Assembly (NCBI GenBank): GCA_007922225.1
Contig: ML680003.1
Location: 248,001 to 312,000, forward strand
Direction: 5' to 3'
DNA from: Emydura subglobosa
Lineage: Eukaryota; Chordata; Testudines; Chelidae
DNA: 64,000 nt
Under the pieces are notes generated by a model. The model searched no databases. It was not told the origin of the DNA and saw only the letters and a program-made list of their open reading frames with translations. Below, piece after piece: positions 11,471 through 23,400 of this stretch (position 1 is the stretch's first letter; every line of letters starts with the position of its first letter). The translations under genes and the position numbers were made by a program.

Positions 11471-14400
11471 GTAACGTAAGCCTGGTTCTGACCACTTCAG
11501 TGGGGGCTCTAGCTTTGTCAATTGTAAAGCGAGAAGGGACCACTGTAATCATCTGTTCTGACACCTTCACCACCCCCCACACACACACCCTGTCTCAAAG
11601 CACAGGCCATTGAATCCCACCCACTGCTCCCTGCATCCAGCGCACACCTCCTGAGGGAGTTAGAGCTTGGGAAAATGTACCGACCTCTAGCTTTGTACAG
11701 ATGTGGCTTGGTAAAGAGCAGCTGTAGGAGGACTCTTACCTCTCAGTTCCTATGATTGTAGCACCTATGAGGGTGGGTGAAGTTGCTGTGCCTTAAACAC
11801 TATTGTAGGAGAGTAAAGCGTTAAAAGCTGGACAAATGGTCAGGCCTAAGTAAAAAATAAAAAGTTTAAAATCACAAAAATAGGTTGCCAGTAAAATGTT
11901 AAAGCTATAGCAGGAAAAAGTAATATAATAAAGCGAAATTATGTTTAATTAAATGCAAAAATAATTTCAACAAAAAAAGTGTTAAAAATAGCTTTGTAAA
12001 ATTTAATACTACAAAAATTAAAAACAATTAAACAGTTAAAAGTTAGGAAATTATTAAAAAGTAATAGTTATAAAAATAGTATAAAAGTAACAATATTATA
12101 AAGATATTTTAGTTTAATAATATTCAATGAAGTAAATATATATATAATTTAGTACAGTCACATTGCATAAAAACCTAATAGTTAAACAAATTACACAAAG
12201 GGGTCAGGTAGTGGCTACTACCATGTTTTTATCCCCAGGAGCCTTTACAGCTATTCTAAAGAAAAATGGGCCCTTTTCCTAAAGGAATTTTCTGTAAACA
12301 ATTAATTGTATATAACTGCTGCGGGCAGCAGGCAAAAAACCAATCTCATTTAAATCATTTAATTACTAAACAACTAGTCATATTTACAAAAAAAAAAAAA
12401 TAAAGGGTTTCCATTAAAACGTAACTGTTTTTCAATTTACAAAATAAAAATCTAAATATAAGTGTATAAAATAATTTAAAGTAGTGTAAAAATATTAAGC
12501 AAACACAGACATTGCTTGGCTTTGGTATTAAGCATTCATTTTTTTTTAAAATATCTCAGTAACAAAAAAACATAGTTTTGGCAAAAACAAGCAAAACCAA
12601 AATAATAAAAAAATTCTAAATCAAAAAAGTCAAATTCAAAATTTGCAAAAATCTAACCCGCTTTGGTGGGCTCACATTTCTCCAGTAAAATGTCATAGTT
12701 CATTAGCCAAAAGCCAAAAAAAATAAAATCATTTTGTTTTTCAAAACTGTGAATGTTCCTGTAAATAATTCCCATGGCTGCTTAAGTAAAGTATAACCAA
12801 CCTCGCTATCCACCCCTCTATCCAGTGAAACTCAAAGCATTTAACACAGACAGTCTGAGCCATCATTTATGCTGGAGAATGTACCTTTCTTTTAACCAAA
12901 CAAACAAATAATTCAATGGTCTGAGGTGCTTGGACATCTGACAGGAGTGTCACCCCCCTTTGAATTCCATTAAACTCTTCAGGAAGGGTACCACCCTTTA
13001 ATTGAATCTGTCATACTACCCACCCCCAAATTAAAAAAAAAGCACCATCATTGGCCCTCTCCCTTCCCTCAAATCTCCCCCTCCTTCCAAAATACCAATT
13101 ACCAAACCATCACTCCAAAAACCTATAGTCCTTAATGCATCAAAACTGCACGTATCTATCACCTAGTTCCCCATGAATTAGTTTCTAAGTAATACCTTTG
13201 AAAATTGTTCCCAATTTACCAGAGTAGGAAAAAATGTTGCTGTGGGCAACTACAAAGTCAGCAGGAGTTAATCTCTAAAAACAACAAAATGTTATTAACT
13301 ATTTGTGGGAAGGGTGGAACTCTTTACAGGAAACTGACTCAGAAGCTCAAGTCCAATGTCTGGAATATGCCCTGAGGTTGCTGAACAGAGGGGGGATATT
13401 GCAGGGATCTGCATTAAGCTCCACTGACCACTTGCTGGGAATAGTTATTTTATCCCTTGAAACCTCACCAAAAGCCTTATAACAAATTTAATAAAAATCG
13501 TCAAAACTATTTTATAAAAAAAAGCTTGTAACCGGGTCCAGCAAACTTTAACAAATCATTTTGTAAACCTCTTAGGGAATGCCAGTTTAAAAGTATGGCT
13601 GTCTAAATTAGAGGGTACCAATGCAGCAAAGCAATTAAAAAGCTATTAGCCTTTCAAAGCCACCTGGAGAACAACCCTCAGGGGAAAAAAAAGTAGCTTT
13701 AGAGAATTGGACCTCTGCCACCCTACTGAAAGCAGGTTTCGGGGGTGGGTGCAAATGGGGATGGTCCCGAAAGCCAATGTGGCAGGTGCGGGTTAAAACA
13801 AATAACACACAGTTTCTGGTCGGGCCAGAGGTCTACTATCTATGTATGGGACTAATCTGGGCAAAACAAAGTAACACATAAAAAAAATAGTCACAAAAAC
13901 CACCACCATTACAATGTATAGAACCAGTATCCCTTCAGCATTAAATAAAACAAAAAAACAAAAACATCTGCTAAAAAGAATCAGCCATGCTAAATAGCCA
14001 GGAGCTAAAAAATAATAGGTGTGTGAAATGGGTGAGGTTTGAACCAGTAAACTTTTCCCTGCAACTAAAAAACTCCACCTAGCAAATCCACATACCAGCC
14101 ATAAAACAGCTTCATATAACAGGACACCCAACAATTCCAGTGAACTGAACTGAGGCTGTACCAAAACCCTCCTAAATAAATTGGGACTGCCTGACACAAC
14201 TTTTAAAACAACTCCAAATCGAGCAACACAGAATGCAAGTTTTAGAAGCCCAGGCCCTCCAAGGAACCAATGCGTTCCAACTAGCCGCTAAATTGCCTTC
14301 TAACTGTGCTTGAACTAATGTAGCCTGTGACCTTCAAACAAACTTTACAGACTCTCATTCGCTCCTCAGTCGTATTACTCATGTACAAATATTAATCATA

Positions 14401-17400
14401 TTAGTTGTTTTTTTAATTATGTTTATGGGATGTTTAGAACTTTGCACCATGCTAGCCTCTCCCCAAAAGTCATACCTGTAATTTTAGGCATATTGTCCAG
14501 TCAATAACCTGCCTCCCTCAGATCCCCGTAGCATGACTGATGGATCAAGGTAGTAGGCCATCTGGAGTCAGGGCCTCCTGGACCAGTGCCCCACCAGCCA
14601 GTGTGCGGGCAGGATGGGCTCCTGGGCTTTTCTTTGAAAGAGAGTGGGAGAGTGTAGGAGAGTAAAGAGTTAAAAGCTGGACAAATGGTTAGGCCTAAGC
14701 TATAGGGAACGGGGTCATGGCACGGGCAAACCTTGTTTCTGCTAATTGGTATAATTTTTATTTGGAGTCTGTTATCTTTCTTCTTTTCCTGCCTTCCTGG
14801 CCACCTGCGCAGGGGATAAGGCTCTATCACCACTCTTGCACAAGGCCTTTGGTGGGAAGAAAGCATTATCTTCCTTCCCCCTCTGGCCTGCCTTTACTTC
14901 AAAGAATGTTAGTGTAAAATTAATAGGTTTTGAGGTGATGTGCCTGCCCTCTGTATGGTAATCCTGTAAACAACAAACAGGGGCGGGTATAATTATATTC
15001 ATTATGTAGTTATTAATATTCATCCTATAGGTGTCAATGTAACCAAATAAGGGTCGATGGGGAGTTGCTGGAAATGTATACATTTACATACTGTTATGGA
15101 TAAAAGGATTGTAAAGTAACTCCCTCATTGCTCTCTCGCGGCGTCGAGGTGGAATGAGCAGGCAATTATGGGTTCCGTCTTCCCAAACCGCCCCCGGGAC
15201 AACCTGTTTGGTTATTTCTAACAACTACTAAGGAAAATACTGGCTAAGGACATGTGGAAGACTGAACCTGTTCTGTCAGCTCCAAACTGCCTGGGTTCAT
15301 TCCCTCAGGATAAGCAGCTTGCCTAGATGCCAGGCCATCCAGATCTCCAAAAATCAGGGAGAGCAGGGGTCCCTTCCTATGGAGGTTGTCTAGGAGTGTA
15401 TGTGTGCCTGTAAGGGTGGGAACACAAGGAGAGCAGGGGCCCTGTTGTCCAATGTGAGACCTAGCACAAACACATCCCCGCCCCACAGCAAGCTTTAAGA
15501 AGCTGGTCTGCCTCCAGCAAGTGGACAACTACGTGGTCAGATGCCCATCAAACCCTCGAAGAACCCTCTGTTACCCCTTTTGACCTGAGCAGCTAGCCAA
15601 AAATGTGGGGTCTTGATGCTTTTCAGGGAGACTTATTACAATTTGAGGCAATGTCTGTCACTCCTTGATATTTGAGATGTTGCAATAGAAAATGTCTCAG
15701 GCTTTGTAACATCTAGTCCACCATCTCCCCTGTCTGTACAGTGACCCTGCTAAGGTTTGTGGAGGGGTGTGTGCTGTAGGATTAGGCTTGTTTTTTTTGT
15801 TACCATGTTTTTCTATTGGTGTTTTTGTACCACACCCACAGCTGTGGTCCCTGTTTTTTAGCATCTAAAGCAGCATTTCCCAAACTCTGGGTCATGATCC
15901 CAAATGGGGTTGTGCCATCAGCAGATGGGGTCGCAACAATCCCTAGTTTGTGGAGGAGGCCATTTTGCTCCACACAGCATGACCTTGCATGTATGGTGTG
16001 TGTGAGGTCACACAGTATGAAGTGCAAAATGGCTTCCTCCATGCTGTCTGGGGTCGCGGCAGGAAATACTTCAGTAAAATGGGATCATGATGACAAAAAG
16101 TTTGGGTACCCCTGCTCTAAAGTACAAATTAGCAAAACAGGATGTTTTCACTGAGAATGGATGGGGAAAGTGTCAGTTAAGCTATTTTTGTTTTCTTTTT
16201 TAACCTAAAATGACTGAAACAGTCATCATATTCCCCCCGTTACTAGATCAAAGCTCATGTGAGTCATGCTCTCCAGTGGAATATAGACAGAGATAGGTAA
16301 GCGGGGGAGGAGACGGGCAGACTAAGGTGTGCTTTTTAGTGCTGGTCTGCATGGATGTAGTGTTCGGTATTTTTATCTCAGTGGCAGGATGGAGCACACT
16401 GGCAAAAGGATGTCAAAAGTGCTTATTTATTACATGAGATAGCATAAGGAAGACAGGAGCGGGAGTCCTTTACCATACAGGAACTGCAGCTCCGGCACAA
16501 GTCTTAAGATGAAAAGTACACTGAAAGTACAATTAACCACAAGGATATAAAGTAGCAACTTATAAGTATAGGATTTATTATTATCATGAGCTGAGCAACT
16601 GCAACAGCAGCGAGATAGCATAAGAAAAACAGGAACAGGAGTTCTTTACCATATAGGAACTGCAACAGCAGCAACAGTTAGTGAACAGAGAGGTGAACTA
16701 TAAAGCAAGGAAGAGACCTGCCAAGAGGATACCTACAGCAATATACTCCTGGGGGCCCATCGATGTAAGAGAGCTAGCCTTATCTAAACGTGTGCAGGGA
16801 CGCTTACCACTGCAAGAACGATGGAGACCCATACTTCGTTCTGATAAGTGAGTGACGTATGGGAACCGCCTTGACCGAGTCATCCGCTAGCGCTTCCACG
16901 GATCCACGGGGAGTCTCAGCTTGGGGAGGTTCTCGGGGGATTGATATACCCTTTTTCCCCCCTCACCTTGCAGCAAGCCTTACCCAGTAATACATGACGT
17001 ATATCTCAATCCCAGTAGGGATTGGGCCTTAACACTTAGTTGCTATTAGTCTATTGGTAGTTAGCTAGGGACCTTCTGGAATAAGGTGACGTTAGTTGTT
17101 TACTTCAAAGAGAACTCAGCCATAGTCTTACTTTCCCTTTATTATTACTAAAATAGGAACCTTTTAGCTTATCAAGCATTAGCAAATGTCTGTGGTCGTC
17201 TCAGGATGCTCCAGACCCCAAGGCACTTCCTACTCTGGCCTAAGGTCGGGTAGAGGGAAGCGTCTAGGCTCTGCTCCTGAGAGGTTTTAACTCTTGCTTT
17301 TCAAGCTGCAGAAGCTTAGCATTGCTTTTAGGGCCTTGCTCTTGTCAAACTATACTGATTTCGCGTTACAAAGTCTTGCGCGCCCTAACAATGGGAAAGT

Positions 17401-20400
17401 TAAACTGGGCATAACTTCCCTGTGAATGTTCTTATTCTGCAATGAGTGGCTTTTTTGTTTCACTTTAACCCCTTCCAAAGCAATATTAGCTGAACTGGAA
17501 TAAAGTCTCCCTGTAGGAGAATAACTGTTGGTTTAAATTCAAACCTTGGCTTACACTGGGATAACTCTCCCATGTAGACAAGCCTTTATATTCCAGTGGG
17601 TGGCAACTGATGGTCTGAAGTTTGTGGTTGTTTCCTTGGGTAGGAAGAGCTGGAAAAAGCTGAATCAGAGCAGACTTCCAGGTGTCAGACAAAATCTGCC
17701 CACACTCTCCTAGTTGCGAGAATCATCAGAGATGGCATTAGATGAGCAGGCAAAGACCAGCCCCACCTAGGCTATGATCTGAAGCACGATGAACAGGCCT
17801 GATGCTCATTAGAACTGGAATTTGGGAAGGGAATAAAAGGAAGCTAAGAAAAGGGACAGACGCAGCAAACCCCCAAAAAGCAAAGCGTAGAACCACCCCT
17901 CCAAGCCCTTTGTGTCTTATACTCTCAGTCTGTGCCAAATTACTGGACTTTGCAGAGTTTACCAGGCTCTTTTAACCCAACCATCTTAACTCGAAAATTC
18001 AACCATCTTGGGCAGCCTGAAATATGTCAACAGCCTTTCCGTTTCCCAGCATGCTTAGCGGGACTTTGGCGAAGTGACTTCAAGCCTCTCCCCAAAATTC
18101 CAAGCTAACAATCCAGAGTCCTTAAATCATAGAATCATAGAAGATGATGGTTGGAAGAGACCTTAGGAGGTCATCTAGTCCAACCCCCTGCTCAAAGCGG
18201 GGCCAACCCCAACTAAATCATAAAAACTAAACTAAACCAACTAAACAAAACCAATTATACCAATCAACTAAATCAAATAAATTAACTAAATAAACAACAA
18301 AATGATCTAAACCAGTCAACTAAATCCATGAGGGTCTTTGGCTCTCTCCTAGAGGCAGGACCCACTGACACAGAGGATGGGCTGGATGAGTGGACTATAA
18401 AATGAATAGAGAGCTGGCTAGATCAACGGGTAATTATCAATGGCTCCATGTCTAGCTGGCAGCCAGTCACAAACGGAGTTCCTCAGGGGTCAGTCCTGGG
18501 GCCGGTTTTGTTCAACATCTTCATTAATGGTCTGGAGGATGGGGTAGATTGCACCCTCAGCAAGTTTGCAGATGACACTAACCTAGGGGGAGTGGTAGAT
18601 ACCCTGGAAGGTAGGGATAGGATACAGAGTAACATAGACAAATTGGAGGATTGGGCCAAAAGAAATCTGATGAGGTTCAACAAGGACAAGTGCAGAGTCC
18701 TGCACTTAGGACGGAAGAATTCCATGCACAGCTACAGATTGGGGACCGATGAGCTAGGCAGCAGTTCTGCAGAAAAGGACCTGGGGATAACAGTGGATAA
18801 GAAGCTGGATATGAGTCAGCAGTGTGCCCTGGTTGCCAAGAAGGCTAAGAACATATTGGGCTGCATGAGTAGGAGCATTGCCAGCAGATCGAGGGACGTG
18901 ATTATTCCCCTCTATTCAGCATTTGTGAGGCCGCATTTGGAGTATTGTGTCCAGTTTTGGGCCCCCCACTACAAAAAGGATGTGGACAAGCTGGAGAGAT
19001 TGGAGGGCAACCAAAATGATTAGGGGGCTGGAGGACAAGACTTATGAGAAGAGGCTGAGGGAACTAGGCTTGTTTAATCTGCAAAAGAGAAGAATGAGGG
19101 GGGATTTCAGAGCAGCCTTTAACTACCTGAAAGGGGTTCCAGGGAGGATGGAACTGGGCTATTTCCAGTGGCAGAAAATGACAGAACAAGGAGCAATGGT
19201 CTCAAGTTGCAGTGGGAGAGGTCTAGGTTGGATATTAGGAAAACGTTTTTCACTAGGAGGGTGGTGAAGCACTGGAATGGGTTACCTAGGGAGGTGGTGG
19301 AATCTCTATCTTTAGAGGTTTTTAAGCTGTGGCTTGACAAAGCCCTGGCTTGGATGATTTAGCTGAGGTTAGTCCTGCTTTGAGCAGGGAGTTGGACTAG
19401 ATGACCTCCTGAGGTCCCTTCCAACTCTATGATTCTATGTCCATGGTGATAATCCCTAGCTGTTACAGCACTTTTTCATCAGGAGATTTCAAAGCATTTT
19501 ACCAAGGGAAGTCAGTATCACAATCCCCGTGTTAGAGGGGGAAACTGAGTCCCAGCGAGGAGAAGTGACTTGCCTAAGTGAGGCAGAGGCAGAGTTGAGA
19601 ACAGAACCAGGCCTCCAGCATCCCAGGGCAGTGAGCTGGTGAGCTGACTTAAGCAGGTTGCCCCTAGTGAATACTGGGAGTGGGTGGGTGTAGGCCTGCC
19701 CACATTTAAAGGCCCTTCCCCCCAGACTAAGGAGAGGAGCCACTGAACCCAGTCTTTCAGCTTGTCACGGGAGGTACAACAAATGAAAAAACAGGGACAG
19801 GAGTGAGGGTCACAGGTTCAAAATCAGGGATCCTGAGGGGGACACCGAGCAGCGAAACCAGGGAAGCATCCATTGTGCCTTGAAGGTGTCCAGGGAGCCA
19901 GTGGACAGGGCCCAGGGGAACTCGGCCAAGAGACAAGACGTCAGAAGGGAGCAGGTTGCAGGTGGGGTGACATGCTGAACTTTTTAAAGGCCTGCCAGAG
20001 AGTTCCTCTATTGTGCCCCCAACTTATAATACCCTTCTCCATTTCCCTCCCTCTCTGTTACCCCCTTTTTCCTGCTCCACTCCCTGTCCCCCCAATTCCA
20101 TGCTGTCCTCTGCAGACCCCTCCAGCACAGCATATGTTTACCTGCACCTTAGCAGGGCCGCAGAAAGTGACGTACTGTGGGTCTCTGGTGCTCAAGGAAC
20201 AGTACTTGCATTTGTGCCCCCCTGTTGGTGGCAGTGCCCCATGGGGGGCGGGTGTCTACAGGCCTATTTTTCACTCTTCCACATTTCCCCACCCCCACTG
20301 TGGGGGTGGCGGGTGCGGTAGGAAATGGGAGTGACCAGTGCAAATACTCCCGGGCTGCCCAGCAGTGGGGGGCGTGACGGGTTCTGCCCTGGAGCCCCGC

Positions 20401-23400
20401 TGTTAGGTTGGCTGCCTGGCCCCTGCACAGCCAGGGTCCCTGCAGCTCCCTCGCCATGTCCAGCATGGCAGCAGAGGGGCCGGGACGATGCTTGCTCCCC
20501 CCTCACAGCAGCAGTCCTCAACTGCCAGTAGGCCTGATCTGGGGTCGGCACGGCTGCCTGGAATGTCAAAGCCCAGCAACCCCTGGTCACCTGTGACAGT
20601 GGAGGGTGGCTCCTCCTCTGAAGGCCTGGCTGGTGCCCCTCCACACCAGGCCAGCACCCAGGGCCATAGCCCCCCTCCCCTCCACCATCGGGATGCCACT
20701 GCCGCAGAAGCGGGGTAAAGGATCTGGAAAGGGACTCTGGTGGGGGGCAGCCAAGCAAGGAGGTACCTTGAACTTTACCATCTAGCAGATGAAGCCAAAA
20801 CCTTTCTTTAACCAGCTCATTGTCAAGTCAGAGTCTAGGGTTTTTTAAAAAAAATTAGAAGTTTCTAACTAGTGACAGTTGCAATTGGTTTCAATGATTT
20901 GAATACAATTAAGTGGGGAGAGGAAAGGAAACTATCTCGCCTCCGCACCTGGTTACACATTTCCTGTAAGTTCCCTATTTTGATTGATTTTAATCAGGTT
21001 TTGGATTTTTTTTTTTTTTTTTTTTAGTGATTCATACTACATCAAAACAGGCCACTACTTTTGACATCTAAACTAAGAGTATCACCACTTAGGGCTGGTT
21101 CACACTTACCGTGCGATTCGGCGGCAGTCGATGGAAGTTACGCAAACTACGCAGAGTAGTTTGTGTAACTCCCGTCGACTGCTTCTGCGCACTGTTCACA
21201 TTGTGCTGTTCCCGTCGGCTCAGCGCTACGCTAGTTGAGGAGATGGACTTATTCAGTCGATCTCCTGATCGATTGAGCGGGTCTCACTGACTGCTCAATC
21301 GATCATGAAAGATCGATCGGGTGGCAGCGCATTTGCCGCTGCCAGTGTAAACATAGCCTTAGTGACTTGCCACAGAGCTAATGTGACCAGATAGCAAGTG
21401 TTAAAAATTGGGACCTGGGTGGGGGAATAGTAGGTGCCTACATAAGACAAAGCCCTGAATATTGGGACTGTCCCTATAAAATGGGGACATCCGATCACCC
21501 TACAGAGAGCCAAAACGACACGAGGAGTGAATTGAAATCCACTTTGGTGCAAGTTTGTGTATAGACCAGTCTCCAAGTCTGCAAATGCCTAAGCCCATTT
21601 TTAGGTCTAAGGCAATGTCCATACTGCAGCCAGAGGAATGTGTTTGATCTAGTTAGTGTGGCTAAAAATAGCAGTGGAACAGTGGCTCAGCCATCAGCAT
21701 GGGCTGTATGAACCCACCCAACCCCCTTTGATATGTACTTACCTTCCTAGCTCATGCCAAAGCCTGCACTGATACTGCTTTGCTGCTAGTTTTTAGAGGT
21801 GCTAGCTTGATACAAGCGAACTGCAGTCACCCCTCCCAGCTGCAGTATAGACAATCCCTGGAAGCCTCGTCAGTTCCATGCCAAGTTCTGACTAACCCTG
21901 GAGGAAGAGAGGGAATCAGCAGTGGGAGGGAGAGAGCAGGAAGGATGCAGCAGCGAGTGGGGAAAGAGGTCAGCAGCCAGGGGAGAGATAAGGAGCAGGA
22001 AGCAACAGCATCAGTGGGGAAGGGAGGGGAGGCAGCAGCAAGGGGGGAGGGCATAAAGGAAGGGAAGGAGCCAGCAATGGATGGGGTGGGAGGAAGCAGC
22101 AATGGTGGGGAGTGGACTGTGAGTATGGGGGGACGAAGAAGGCCAGGAGTGCTCAATGGAGAGGGGTTTAAACCATGGGCAGTCAGGACACAGATGTAGT
22201 AAGTACGGTAGCATTGTAGTATGTAGTAATCTGTGATTGCTAGAAGAGCGGAATATATCCCCAACAGCCAGATCTGGGACACTAGATGAGGAGGGCTCTG
22301 AGTTACTACAGTGAGTTCTTTCCCAGGTGTCTGACTGGTGGGTCTTGCCCACATGCCCAGGGTCTAAATGATAGCCAGATTTGGGGTTGGGAAGGAATTT
22401 TTCCTGGGGTCAGATTGACAAAGACCCTGTGGGTTTTTCACCTTCCTCTGCAGTACGGGACATGGGTCACTTGCAGGTTTAAACTAGTCTAAATGGTGGA
22501 TTTTCTGTAACTTGAAGTCAACCTGTGGAAGTCCTTGCCAGAGGATGTTGTGAAGGCCAGGACTATAACGGTGTTCGGAAAACAGGATAGGTCCATCAGT
22601 GGCTATTAGCCAGATACTGTTTGGGTTCCAGGAAGTGGGTGGGGTTATTATTAGCCAGATGGCAGGCATTGCTATTTGCCAGAAGCTGGGAATGGGTGAT
22701 GGGATGGATCACTTGATGATCACCTGTACTGTTCATTCCCTGTGAAACATCTGGTCTTGACCACTCTTGGAAGTCAGGATACTGGGCTAGATAGACCATT
22801 GGTCTGACCCAGTGTGACATTCCCGCCTGCAATCTGAACTAGTGTATAGCTGTGTCTCTCCAATCCCTCACTCCTGGAGCCCGTCGTGCACTTGCTCTGC
22901 TGTGTGAACCCCCCACTCCTGGGTCAGCCCATGCACAGCCTCCTGCAAGCAAGTGGCCCTTAACTAGTGAGTGAATGCTTCTGGCCAGTCACTCATAAGA
23001 TTATGCAATAGAGTGACCGCCAACACCCCCAATCCTAGGATGCAAGCCTAGGAACTTCCGTCTTGCAATGTTCAGTGCTGCCCACTCCCAGCTCATATTA
23101 GTTTGTCAATTTATCAAAGAAATTGATGTGCACCAACCTTGTCACTTTAAATGAAGTCTTTACACACACACAAACCACATACACTGCTTTAGATTTAAAA
23201 AAAACAAATACGTTTAATAAGTACAGAAAGATTTTAAGCGATTAAGTGACTATAAGCCATAAGTCAAATTTGATCAGGATGAAATTAAAGCAAATTGCAT
23301 TCTAAACTAAACTTAACACTTCAGTAACCTTACTGTCTTAGATGATGCTCACCACAAGCTGTCTGACTCCTTCAGCCAGGCCCTTCCCCTGTGGAAAAGA

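Larger units (their letters stand above)
11804..15223 (+). mobile_element. Endogenous retrovirus relic (A-rich, 5' LTR reduced to a stub)
   Basis: A 47-bp sequence starting TGTAGGAGAGTAAAG at 11804-11850 is repeated at 14653, where it opens a complete LTR of about 570 bp ending ctaaca at 15223. The outer flanks are actat (11799-11803) and actac (15224-15228), a 5-bp target duplication with one mismatch. A purine tract (about 14634-14652, gaaagagagtgggagag) sits directly before the 3' LTR, which fixes the orientation as +. The internal region is strikingly A-rich on the plus strand. Only the end of an env-like frame is readable, and no PBS, gag or pol could be read. The copy is dead. Confidence 0.65.

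Noticed and set aside
13793..14197. A 134-codon minus-strand open frame that looks like a multi-pass membrane protein
   Set aside because: It is the complement of the A-rich plus strand of the ERV relic. Poly-T-rich reading frames give Phe/Leu/Val by composition. It overlaps the LTR element with an assigned + orientation.
20149..20758. Several overlapping long frames on both strands
   Set aside because: The C-rich composition suppresses stops in all frames. No conserved motifs are seen.
21827..22354. A 175-codon minus-strand Ser/Pro/Leu-rich frame
   Set aside because: It is the complement of a GA-rich purine stretch and so a composition artefact.
23163..23173. CRISPR-like or regulatory tandem repeat
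   Set aside because: It is a short CA microsatellite typical of vertebrate DNA.
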